A stretch of DNA of 64,000 nucleotides from Zygaena filipendulae. Its lineage: Eukaryota; Arthropoda; Insecta; Lepidoptera; Zygaenidae. The stretch lies in the NCBI GenBank assembly GCA_907165275.2, contig OU015651.1:6222501-6286500 (forward strand), read 5' to 3'. The translations under genes and the position numbers were made by a program. Below are positions 1 to 12,900 of the stretch, in pieces; positions within the stretch are counted from its first letter, which is position 1, and every line of letters starts with the position of its first letter. The notes beneath the pieces were generated by a model. That model did not search any database and had not been told where the DNA came from. It was given only the letters and a program-made list of their open reading frames with translations.

Positions 1-728
1 TGCCACCATTTCATGAAATGGCTGGCCACATAATGACCAATTGACCAATTCTTATAGATGTGGCCACGACATAATATATATTTACATCTATCATAATATA
101 AATTAAATCGAAGTGTCTGTAACATCGATATAATAGACCATAGACGGTTGTTGGAAACTATCAAAACATGAATATTTTTTGTTTGTCTTTCTTCCGGACC
201 GGAACGGTTAAACCAGTTTTCATGAAACTACTTTAGGTTCAAGACTAAATCATAGAGCAGTTTTCATCCCAGAATTTCTGAGGTAATCCATAATTTTATG
301 CAGGTGAAACTTAGGTATACAGCTAGTACCTAGGTATAGTAAAATTGTCGGTGTTTGTCAGTTTGAATACGCATCACGCAAAATCTACAAGAAGTATTTG
401 AATGTAACTTCACATATTTTAACATATGCTATCCTGGTGCAACAAAGAATTTTCAAGAGAATTCAAAATTCCTGGAGAAAGCGCTGGTCACAATCAGTTC
501 TAAATGTGGTCTTGTTACTTGAGCCAAAACGGATTTTGATGTAAATATGATAGGATAGAATATTATGATAGTAAAATCGCCGCAGTATTATAACTTAAGT
601 GCTTCATCGGTGTATAGATTCATCCTCGAAACCAAAAAATATAGGTAAGAATTTTTAAAGTTTTTAGATTTTCGCGTTTTGAGCACATTATATTATATAA
701 TATAATAGGTAAGAATAATCCAACTTAC
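1..728 (-). other. Intron after exon 10 of the PAN/ZP gene, open at the left edge
   Basis: No coding exon was recognised. It starts with the GTAAGT donor at 728-723 (minus strand) and contains a complete Helitron-like copy at 87-326. The ZP domain is unfinished at 729, so more exons must follow outside the window. Confidence 0.6.
87..326 (+). mobile_element. Helitron-like non-autonomous element (complete, diverged)
   Basis: It begins TCTATCATAATATAAA, has the GAAGTGTCTGT block typical of this family, and ends in a weak hairpin followed by CAGCTAG. It sits exactly between an A and a T, the normal Helitron target. The same 5' block is seen at 3943 and 7060. No coding capacity. Confidence 0.65.
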
Positions 729-904
729 GACACTTTGTGTATTACAATCTTGACCAGCCATAGTGAGGTCCAGACGGAACAAATCGCTGTTGACTACGTC
801 AATGTTGCACGTCTCTGACCTTCCCAGGGCATAGATACGGCCGTTGAACGGCTTGTTTGTGCGAACCTGCACCGCGATCCTTGTGTCTTTGCAGTGGACT
901 GACA
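729..904 (-). CDS. PAN/ZP gene exon 10: start of ZP domain
   Basis: Encodes residues 358-416. The acceptor is TTTCAG at 910-905 and the donor GTAAGT at 728-723. It carries the ZP-N core, with cysteines C362, C390 and C411 and the motifs FNGRIYALG and AGQDC. Ends in phase 0. Confidence 0.88.
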
Positions 905-3900
905 CTGAAATTTATTAAATATGTTTAAAAATGGCGATCCGGTGAAACAGTGGGCGTAAATCAAACAGGGCTTTTGCAAAAATTTCCATCTGTCGTAATA
1001 TGTCAATTCATATAAAACTTCCCTTTTAAGTTTTGTCACCACTGGGGACATTCAAGTGACAAGTCCAGGACAACTGGGAATGACATCCCCGGGCCGGCCC
1101 GGACTTAATGCATGTTATGGTGCAGTGTCATGTTGTTCATACCTGCCCCCTTAGCCAAGTTGTCATTATTTAATCGCTATCGGTATAGAAAAATAAGGAA
1201 CTTATCTTAATGTCACGTGGTCACGACAAATCGAGCCAATTTTTTGATAACGATAAAAAATTTTGAACTTAGCTAAGCGGGCTGTTTAGCAAACAAGCAA
1301 AGACACAATATAAAGTTCAATAATTTCATGTTTTTATCGTGTGAAATAGTCAGTTTTCGTGCGAGTTGTTGTACCTAGTACTCCCTTTAAGTCGTCTAGA
1401 AATAGGTATCTCTTCCGAGGTATCCAATCACATTTCCCCCTTTTGTCATTCTACATATTTTCATATAACTATGACACTAGCTAGATCGTCCAGTATTGGT
1501 AGTAAAAATAAAACGTCTTACCATCATAGCAAGTACCGGTCTTGTCGCAGTTTGCGTCGTTTCTGCTTAAATTGCTCGCTGGATTAGTATCCTGCTGGTG
1601 ATCAATAGTAACTGGTAATTCGCCGTTGGCGTTTGACGTACTAGGTGGTTCTGAAACAATAAATTAAAAATAATTCGAATGTATTCATCCGATTCAATAA
1701 AATTAATGTCTGACGCAACGAAGATTGTAACTAATGAGCCTGAACAAATCTACGAATCGATGGTTCATGCTAATTTGTTTCGAAACCTCTAATCAGGAGG
1801 ACAGGATTGGCCGCTCTATAGGAGCTCCGTGTCTTGTAGGTATAATGTATAGTGCAAAGGGTGTGCAAGCGTTGCCATTTGCGGCACACTTAATGATCTA
1901 ATGATCCAGTGTCACCCCTCTACTATACCATTACTGACCACTACTTCTATCCTATTATACATCAGATTAATGCGCCAACTGAATCTTTTTATTTTCTGGT
2001 CCTCCGTTTACTAATTATACTGTCTATTAAGCAAAGTAGGTAAACTGCAAAAGGCAATCGAAGTTTCATTTATTATGGAATTAGGCAGTAGGTAGGCACA
2101 TAGGTACCCAAAAAGAATAGGTTTAGGTACTAATTATTGTGTCGCATAGAATAGCGTTTTTGGAGTCGGTTAAAAATAAAAAAGAGATGTATTTAGCCAT
2201 AGATAGTACCCACCTACCTACCAACTTCACAAATTACAAAAATTAACCTTTACTGCTTTCTACAGTAGGTAATAATTTAAAAAAAGGAAAAGTTTAGATG
2301 TAGGAAATGTTCTTTCTAAAAAAACAGATCGAAATAATAATAATATAATCGTAACAATGTACCTATAGCACATTATCGCGGAGTATCATAGGATTCACGG
2401 GCGGGTGAAACCGCGGGGCGGCGGCAGCTAGTCAGATAAGGTACCTATATGTAAATATGATGATAGGTGTTTATAAATATAACAGTCAACTTGTAATCAT
2501 TTCGATATGGGAAATGATATATTATAATTAACAAACGATATATTATAATTAACACAAAATTAAAAAAAAAATCGTTACGCATGCAAACGCACAGTTAAGT
2601 CAATAAAAGTCGTAAATCACAGCTAAACAATAGTAACTAAATAAAATTGACGATGAATCGTTCGACCAGTAGAGCATTCCTAATCAATTTACATTACCAT
2701 AGTAACTGTGTCTCAATTTATTCACGACATTTATCGAACTGTCCTGTCAATAAGAAGGTGACGTAATCTAGCAAATTACGTATAGTTCAATGACCGCAAA
2801 TACCTGATTAGTCCTTTCCTTAGTTTCATAATGTATGGTATAAGCAAGAAAGCATTCGCGGCTTGACGTCTGTGACAATGGGGATGTGGACTACTTTTGG
2901 AAATCAAAATTCTAATTAGTCCGTCAGTTAGGAAATAAAAAAACAATAGACATGTTTTTTTTGCTTTTTTAAATAAATTAAAATATACAGAGAAAAAGCG
3001 CATTAAAGTTTAGGGTGAGGGAGTCGTGACGTCACTAACCGCTAAAACCGCCATACAAACTGTTAGAATAGTGACGTCACGCGAAATTTCAACTCAATAT
3101 ATCGCCGTTATTTTTTGATTACGTAAAAAAAGAAAAAATACGTGTGCAATATTTTTTAATAATCTACAAGACGGACTAAAAAATAAAAATTAGTCAACAT
3201 GCCCATTCATACAAGCGAATCGATTTAACCTATTACTATTACAGGTGCCCGGCTTGTCCGCACACGTTTCGTGTGTGACGTATGTGTGAGTTTGTCGTAG
3301 GCCCGCGCTGGCCTGCGAAGTTGACATTGTCCAAGAAAGCAGGTACAACCTAAACAAACCGCAATAGCCAATAACCTATATGACGAGGCGTGGAGAGGGC
3401 AGAAGTTGGCGAAAGGGCTGAAGGGTGTCGCGTCTTTATGTTCCTAGTATCTAACAGTTAGTATTCTTTGATAATATAAGATAATACCTTCAACGGTAAT
3501 TATGGAAAAATACTTAAGTGTATCATAAATCTCGTTGGATGCGATGATTATGCTTCAACGCGCCTGTGCGTCGCACGATAAATTATCCTGTTTATAATCC
3601 CATATGCATACATATATAGAAAGGAGACGCTCTTTACCCTGCAGCTTTACGTGTCTCTTGGTCTAATAACAGATAATGCACTTTATAAAAGCAATTTGAG
3701 TGTAGCACCTAACATTTAAGTTTATAATCTGATCTCCAACTTATTGTAGATAGACAGCACGTCTACATTTTTACCATCTTTTGAAGATTTTTCTAAACTC
3801 GTGTTAGTGCATTGGAATGGTCACACCTAATATAATTAATACAATATTTTTTGAGATTTTGGCGGGAACCGAAGGCGTTCGTTCAAATGACGTTTCGCAG

Positions 3901-6900
3901 TGACGGTTTGTAATCAATAAATTTTATCTATATAGGTACCTATCTATACATATAAATACAATTGAAGTGTCTGTTTGTAATTCGAAATTAACAGCTTTTC
4001 ACTGAATTCATTATGAAAGTATATACGGTACTTACCTACATCCTACTAATATTAGGTATAAACGCGAAAGTTTGTAAGATTTATTCTTCATTCGGCCCGC
4101 CAAGTTTCGGCCCACATAAAAAATTCCTGGTTCGTCCCAAACAATATGCTTTCTTCGTCCCAAAATATAATTTTGATTATTTTATTCTCGCTTCGTCCTA
4201 TTTTATATTCCTTCTACGGCCCATATTTTTTTTGTATATGCCAAACTTGCTTTTTTGTACTATCAGCAAAAAAGTGTTACGTATTATTAAATATTTTAAC
4301 ATCTATCAACCACACATTTAAAACAACCGCTCCTCCCAGTCTTCTCTGCGAGAGAAGATTTACTTCTATTATTATAATAACACTCTTTAGCCACTGAGCG
4401 ACTTTCACCAATGTGCTACGCTCAAAAACAGAATGGGGCCCATGTCGACAAAATTTTTTTTTAGTCCGTCTTGTAAATTAATTAAAAATATTGGACACGC
4501 ATTTTTTCTTTTTTTACTTATTCAAAAAATAACGGCGATACATTGAGTTGAAATTTCGCGCGACGTCACTAACCGGACAGTTTGTATGGCAGCTTATAGC
4601 GGTTAGTGACGTCACCCCCCCCCCCCCCCCCTCCCCCACCCTAAACTTTAATGCGCTTTATCTCTGTATATTTTCATTTATTTGAGGAGTAAAAAATACG
4701 TGTCCATTGTTTTTTTATTTTCTAACTGAGGGACTAATTAGGATTTTGATTTTCAAAAGTAGTCAACATCCCTATTTTAAGTTTAAATGCATCTCACGTC
4801 TTTCACCGTTTCTAAACACGTTTAGCGATCTGTCAAAATTAAATGCGCTCTGATGGCTGTTCAACTCGCAGAATAATCGATAGAGTAACCCATTGCTATT
4901 GCTTCATTGTACAAAAAGTATACAAAGTATCCTAAAACCAATCAGAAACAACAAGAACTTGCTTTATAAGATTGCAAAATTTCCACATGGACTGCACATG
5001 TGAGAATAATTTCACCAGGTGGTAGGTAATAATGCAGAACTGTACAGAAATCGCAAGGGATATTTTTCAATAAATACACAATGTGTGGCTGCTGCTGACC
5101 TCTCATTAATTGATGTTGTTGCTCGTTGGCATGGACCTGCACGGCTGCACATGACTCCAATATTTGGGACATTAGCGTTTTGTAGAGTGTTTTTGCAGGG
5201 AAAAATCAATGCCAAGTTGTTTTCGAGAGACAGCGGGACACGCACAAACAGGGTTTATGATGATACCATTGCCTGAAGGTGTGATACTAGATAATAAAAA
5301 TGATTTATTCCCAAATGTTTAGAATTATTTATTATTAAATTTATCTTAAAAAAATTGGGAATAAGTACTTTCTCTTTTTTTTGACTGTACCTTTAAAGTA
5401 CTTGTAAATTTGGGACGAAGCGAGACATCAATAGTGATATGGGACGAACCAAGAATTTTTTGGAATGTGGGACAAAACTTTGGGACGAACGAAGAATAAA
5501 CCGTTTGTAAGAATGTATGGATGGAGGGATGGATGGATGTTTGTTACTCTTTCACGCAAAAACTACTGAATGGATTTAAATGAAACTTTACAATAATATA
5601 GCTTATACATCAGATTAACACATAGGGTACTTTTTATCCCGGAATTCCCGCGGGAACTGAAATTACCGCGGGTGAAACCGCACGAGTCAGCTAGTATTTT
5701 ACACTAACTCTTAAATTCTTATAGGATCAATTTGTTGTCCATCTGTCTGTCAAACTAGGCAATGAAATGCTATAATACCTACTTCTTGTGGACCTAGAAA
5801 CATAAAATTTAGAAGGAAACAATGTCATAAATCATCTATATGTAGAAACTGTCAGCAGGTCTAGGAATTTTTTTTATGTTGTTTTTATTTTGTATTTTTT
5901 TGTACCGTTTGTTTCCCGAAAAAGTAAATTTATAAATAAAGAACAGAACAATGAGAAAAACCCGAAAGCCGTAAATTAGTAGCTACAACACTTTGATACA
6001 AAATTTAAAAAAATTCTACAACTTCGATTCTCGGATGATAGACAAGGTATTTAGATACATACCTACCTAGATACAATTTTGTACGAAACAATTCGATACG
6101 CGAGTCCGACTCACACTTAGCCGACTTTTGTGTGACTATGACCATGTGAATTGTAATATTTCATTTTTTAATAGTGTAGTTTTGTATCTGTACATTAAAT
6201 ACACCTGTATATACATACATGATTCAAATCAGATTTTATATTAATTATACCAACCTAATTAACAATTATTTATTTTACAAATCCGGTTCCTAAATACCTA
6301 CCTAATACCTAATACCTAATTATATTCTAGATATCGAATCTAGTAGGTAACTCAATACCCCGGTACTTTTTGCTTGGACGCCCACATATTATTGTTAAGT
6401 AATGTCAACTGCAACACAAATATAAAAAAAAAAACATTTCGTACACCGACACGTTCCCGTTACAGTTTTGCTATTGTAGGTATATCTAGAGACAAAAACA
6501 ATAACAAGATAACATCTTTGGGATAGCAAAGTCAAGTGCTTATGATGCATTCCGAGTTTCCGATGGTTTTGTCCGCGAATTTAAAAAAAAAAGAACCACT
6601 TGACGCGAACAAAGATGTCGTCGAACAAAATACATGATAATAAATAACGTGCTAGTAAAAAAATGTAAAATCTATTTATTTCGAACCATATACCAATTAC
6701 ATATAAGTTAAAATTAAGTATACTAACTAAGAAAGTACCTATGCTATAAATAATAAATTGCGAATTTTCTTTCACTTATATCTTATCAACTTTATTTTTT
6801 TATATACAGCTAGCGTGAGTTTCGGAACTCTCGCAGGAACTCCAAAGTAAAATTTTGTCCAAAAATAAATCTGGGTAGCTACCCTTATCACCCAGGGGTA

Positions 6901-9900
6901 TAAAAAATAGCCTAGTACGACCAACCTCAGACCTACCAAATAATATTCTATTTTTTTTTTGTTATTTTGGTTAGATATTTTGTTATTGTTTTATATTCGT
7001 GGTGTGTGTGTAAATAAATATATTTCTTTTCTATTCTATTCTAATATACCTACACAGAATCTAGACATATAGGTAAATAAAATTGAAGTTTCTGTTTGTA
7101 ATTTCAAATTAACAGCTTTTCACTAAATGCATGCGAAAGTATATACGGTACTTACATCAAAAAATTATTTATTTATTTTTTATTTTTTTCTGTCTGTCTA
7201 TCAGTCTGTCTGTCTGTCTGTTTGTTCCGGCTAATCTCTGAAATAGCTGAACCGATTTTAACGGCAGATAGCTGATGTTATAAGGAGTACCTAACTTAGA
7301 CTACTTTTTTCCCGAAATTCCCGTGGGATCTCTGAAATTAAAGAGGGTGAAACCGGGGCACAGTTAGTATTTCATTAAAGCGGTCAAGGTGTTTCGGAGG
7401 AGTTCGATAACAAAGTAACTGTGACACGAGATTTTTATATATAGGTATTAGATATATTTTTTTCTTTTGCTATAAAACGTAGAATCAATAAAAATTCCGA
7501 AAAATTAATTCAAACCGATCAGTGGTAGCACATACCTGCAATAATACATTAGGTACGTGTGTCTTTATCTTTCGGATTAAAACAGTATTTTGTTATTTTA
7601 GGTTTTTAGTATAATCATGTATAATGCATTATTGTGTCGGTTTTAATTACTATATAATTTAGACAACACTCATGATATCAGATATGACCTATAAAACCCT
7701 AATGTGCGTAGTATTTACTTTTCGAATCGAGAAAAAAATTAGCGATTTACTATACTTTTGTAAAGTTGTGCAATAGAAAAACGTACTTGAATTCTAAACT
7801 AAATATGGAATGATCAAGAAAACGCACAGTCGGAAGTGATTGCAATTGTAACGGTTATGTTAGAATGTTAGATACCGAACCACATGCAACAAGTTGGCTT
7901 AACTGTGATTCTAGATATGATATACATCGGCTTAGAATATTTCAATATAACTTAATTGGCACACCGTCAACGCAATTTTAATCCATTAAAAAACACTAAG
8001 TTAACTAGATCGCATAAGACGTTAGTTTGCATAAGCGTGGGGTACTCTCTAGTCTCTACTATTGCTCTACCATTCATTACATACAAATTGCTAACGACAA
8101 AAGTCAAGTGTACATCTTGAACTTTTGCTTAGCGTTGGGTGCTTGATATAAAGTATTTTATACCTACTTTAACGCTTTTTTATGTGTTTTTTTTTTGTGA
8201 ATTTATACTGATTATTTTGCACTATTACTGATTTATATATTTATTTATTTTAAAGTTACACCAACATTATACCACCAAATAATAGACCAATTAGTGTCAC
8301 TATACTAACAGGTGCAAACTGTATGCGATTCAATGTCTAAAACGCGTGTAATTTGAGTTTTATCAACTATACAATTTTTTGAGTGATCCAGCTACAGATC
8401 CAGTTTTTACTAAATTCGAATAGTGTCGACGGTGGAATTCAATTACGGTTGAATTAGTGTTGAACTGCGACCATGCTACTGACTGATCTCACAAGGCGCC
8501 GCAAAAAACCTTTATTCAATACAATCTATACAAGAGTCTACCACCGTTATGGCGCAGACGCACGCACGAACCGATGCCACCAACGGTGGGCTCTTCTCTT
8601 GTTACTTTTTGCATCGAAATGCATCAGTTGTTGACGTGATTCAGCACAAATTTGTACCGAAAATTACAATCAATAACAGAAAATAACGTGTCAGTTTGTA
8701 GAGTCTTTCGATTACAATACCATAAGTAGTCCAGTTGGAATTACCTATAAACTAATAAAAACTACAGTTTCAACACTGTTATACAATAATTGCACACAGT
8801 AGATGGTAGATTATATTTTATAACAAAAGAAAACACTTGAGTTTCTTCTAAAATATAATAATGACTGCGCATAAAGAATTAGGTATGCGGAAGAGAAATT
8901 AACGGGACTTAAACAATATTCCCTTAATACAATTCGCACGTCTTAATGTTGTTCATCTGAACAAACAGTAAAACATTTCGATTGAAGCAAGATAATACGG
9001 AATGCTGTAGGAAAGTGTAATAATTACCCACGTTTGCGTGTGTAACAGGAAATGCAAGAGATTGAATTTGTATGTAACGGGCATTTTGTCCAAGTCTGGG
9101 GTGGACGTACAAGTCTTGAGTTTTAAAGAAATGCAGCGTTCTCTTACTTGTAATAAATGTAATATAAGAGTTAAACTAGGCGACATCGACAGTATCACAT
9201 TTTAGATATAAATAATACCACCACTCTAATTTTATTATTAGAGTTAAGAATCCTGTTTATTTATAGCGGAATATCTAACTTGGCCCAAGCTGCTATTGTA
9301 AATGCAGACTTAGAAGTGAAGTGAAATTCTAACATGTAGGTATATATATAATAATAATAATATGTATACATATATGTCAAATAGAGCAATTTTCAAGTGA
9401 GGCATTTATTTACTTAGTGCTTGATATTTGGTGAGTTATTTAATTAGTATAATTATAGTTATAAGCATACACAATCGATGTGTGCATGGAACAGTGCGAA
9501 AATACGTAGCCAAGACACCTAGAGACGTAGGTGGTAAGGTTCCACGATCCGTGAGATTACATCACTCTGCGTGCGCTTAATTTCTATACTTATTCATTTT
9601 ATGAGTAGGTATGGGTAACTTTCTAAGAAGTGAGGTATTTAGTGCTAATAAAATATTACGACGTATGAATTTTAATGAACAGAGATGCAACTAAGAGCTA
9701 CATAATACAAAATTTATCTTCCGGTCTACTGTAGCAATAAATCGATAACCACTATCGATTAAAGGGCATAAATAATCATAGGCATGCATTGAGTTCCACC
9801 AACCCGGTGCTATCATAGTACATTGACTGCTATTGACCCTGACCTCTGCAGCACGACGCGTGCGATGTCGAATTGGGTCTGGTTACAAACATCTTAGTCA

Positions 9901-12900
9901 AAACTTAGGGGCTTTTATTTGTACCTGGTTATTTTTTGTTTTTTGCTTGAATAAAGATAATACTATCTGAAATTAAGTATTAGATTATACATCTAGGGCT
10001 TAAAATGTGCTACAATATTTCATGCGACACGATTTATCTGCCCAAGCCAAAGACGAAAATGGTTTTAATTGACTTTATGCCCGAAATATGCAGTCTGCTT
10101 CACTTCTGTTGCTAGCAAATAAAACAAAAAAGGAGGATTTTATTAAAACAAAACAATTAAATATTGTAAAAACTAGATAGCAGCCGGAAGATTTTCATGG
10201 CAACAGTTATTTTATGCACGAGAGCTCAAATAGCCGTTTTAGTTTGCCTACGCCCAGCTTTACGACAAGAACTTGTTATTTAATGAAAACAACTTTCAAG
10301 CATATTGCAAAATGTTAAATTTTATTTACTTACTATGTATTTTTTTCTTCAAAATTCTTACCTGATTTCTTTCATGATACCTATTGCAAATCCCGTTAAC
10401 TAATAAATAAATTGATTTGATTGATTACAAAAACTACACCTTATTCGGATAATATACCTCACTGATTACTTAAGAAACTGATCTTGAACTTTACACCGCA
10501 TTTCACACCATTCCATTAAACACGCTTAATTTAATCGAAACGCAAAAACTTGAACCTTATTGTAAACAAGTCACTTCACATTTCTCACGATACAGAAGCG
10601 TCGTGTGAGAATGTTAACATTCATAATCTCATCAAGACCGAGACTCTAACAATTAACATCCGTTGACTGGTAACCGCGCTAATGGTGTAGGTAGGTAGTA
10701 GGTACTTAATAATTAACAACCACATCAGCTTATTGTTTTAATTGATTCGTAATTGAAAATTTACTTCACCACTTTGAAAAAGTTTTATTTTTTAAGCAAA
10801 TTCGAAAAAGAGGAGATTCACAATTCCATACGGTATTATTATTTTTTTTTTATTGGAAAAACTAAAACACAGCATGTTTAATAAGCTGTGTTACGATTGA
10901 TAAAGTTATAAGACGAGAGGTAAGTATTAGGGTAATAAACGAATGTTTATACATTTTTTATTAAAAATAAATAATATGGAAAAATAGGTACCTGATTCAT
11001 GTTACCGTTACATCAAATACCCGCGGCCCTTTTCCAATAAAAAAAAATTAAAAAATTATTTGCCGTCCATTATTGGTGTTCATCTTTATTATAAAGATAA
11101 CTTGCTCTGATATCTCAAAAAATATAGTTCCCGCAGCTACAAATCACAGGAGTTATGAAAGCACGCCAACTTAGAATTAACTCACGGCGAACGGACCACC
11201 GGCATCGGCGATTGTTTCTGAAGTTATTGATACCTATAAATGCCCAAGCCGCAGTTACAGATTCCGTTCATAACTCACCGTACCAGCGGCGGAACATTTT
11301 TGTTTTTAAATTATTCATACACAGTGCCGAGATAAACGACACCAAAAGATAGTATCATTAGTTCTTTCAACGCACTTTAACGCGAAGCCCTCAACAATTA
11401 ATCATTCCTTCGTTCCAACGAATGCAAGACAAATCACAACGACAACACACCATACATTAGTGTTGTAGGTAGGTATGTTTTTAAACGATCTGTGGAACTA
11501 CGGCTACATCAGCTGTATAGTTACCATAGCTCGTTAACTCGTTTATATCAAACTGTACTACTAAGTTGTTCCATCAGTGCAAAAAAGCTGCTGTCCACAT
11601 GCTTTGCAATTGCAGTGCTATGCAACCACACGTTATAGGTACACCGTTTCTAGAATTGCGACAGGGACACGACAGCCTTGACGCCACACTAAATACCTTG
11701 TGTATCTCAAGTTCCTCCTTGTCCTTGTATATAGAGAAACGTGTTCAAAGCAACTTTCCAACGGGGAAGTATCTTTATATGCCAGTGTAGGTACCGTTGT
11801 GGTACAAATCTCGGCACGTGAATGTTTATATCAATACCATCCTTATTTATCTAGGACTACGATCGCTTCCTTAGAATAAAGAGTCATATGAATTACTTTC
11901 ACGTTTTCCTATTTCTATTTAACCGACCGATCATGTGATTAACGTTTGGAAAATTTATTATATCAATAAGTACTTAACTGATAATAATATTAAGATACCT
12001 ACTAGCTTCGAATTCAAAAATGGTTTTTGAATTCAAAGAGGTACTCCTATTGTTTTATTTTATCATGGTAATTTTAATTATCCTACCTATACTAATATTA
12101 AAAAGAGGAAAGATTCGATTTTTTGTTTGTGTGTTTGTTCCGATTTAACTCAAAAACTACTGGATCGATTTCAACAATTCTTTCACCATTAGAATACTAC
12201 ATTATTCTTGAGTAACATAGGCTATATTGTAACCCGTAATTCTCGCAGAAACTCCGAAATTACCGCGGGTAAAACCGTGGGGAACATCTAGTATTAAAAT
12301 ATAGCGTGGGATAGGGTGGCACAAATTTATTATATTCTTTAGTGTATTAAAACTCCAAAACAATATAATTTGACTGTATTTATCAACCGTAACAAATTTC
12401 TAAGTAAACTTTTATTTCACACGTTAAAAAAAATTACAATTGTAAAGAATAATTAAGTGTAATAAAATAGTACCTCATAGTGTTTTTTATAAAACATAAC
12501 ATTTTTATATGAACATTAAATATTAGTTAAATGCTGGTTAAAATATCCCGGGATGTAAATTCATGATGATGACGCCGCGCCTGTTGATGGTTATTTGTAG
12601 GTATGTACGTGAGTAATAATTGCTGTACCAACGTTATAACTGATGCTGGAGACGGTTGCGAATTCATCACTCGTCTAGATAAAAATGTTATGTGCTAGCC
12701 GCTCTGTGCGGTTTCACCCGCATGAACTTCGCCATTACCTTGGAAACTTTTTATATGGGGATAAAAATAACCTAAATGTTAGGTTATAAGCTACCTAATA
12801 TAATCTACCCTAGGTTTCATTAGTTTTTCCGTAATGCGTGCTCAAAAAAAAATTATTTTCCTTGTCAATTTAAAATTCAAACTTCCCAATTTCATACTGA

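Larger units (their letters stand above)
4080..5502 (+). mobile_element. Nested DNA element with long imperfect terminal inverted repeats
   Basis: 1423 bp inside a Helitron. The ends (about 4080-4205 and 5400-5502) pair as long imperfect inverted repeats built from spaced copies of TTCGTCCCA: TTTATTCTTC at the left pairs with GAAGAATAAA at the right, then further matches at CTGGTTCGTCCCA and CTCGCTTCGTCC. It is flanked by a direct repeat of up to 10 bp. Inside lie a MITE copy (4436-4773) and a broken Harbinger-type nuclease (about 4985-5320). A target duplication of 8-10 bp does not suit PIF/Harbinger (3 bp), so the nuclease may be a passenger. The superfamily is unassigned. Confidence 0.6.
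3943..5694 (+). mobile_element. Helitron-like element interrupted by a 1.4 kb insertion
   Basis: 5' part 3943-4079 starts TCTATACATATAAATAC right after an A. The 3' part 5513-5694 ends with the GCGGGTGAAACCGC hairpin and CTAG before a T. Removing the insertion and one copy of its target duplication gives a 319-bp element closely like that at 7060-7367. Confidence 0.72.

Noticed and set aside
4013..4397. Frames of 102 and 83 codons
   Set aside because: They read through the TTCGTCCCA inverted-repeat end of the nested element; hydrophobic runs come from AT richness.
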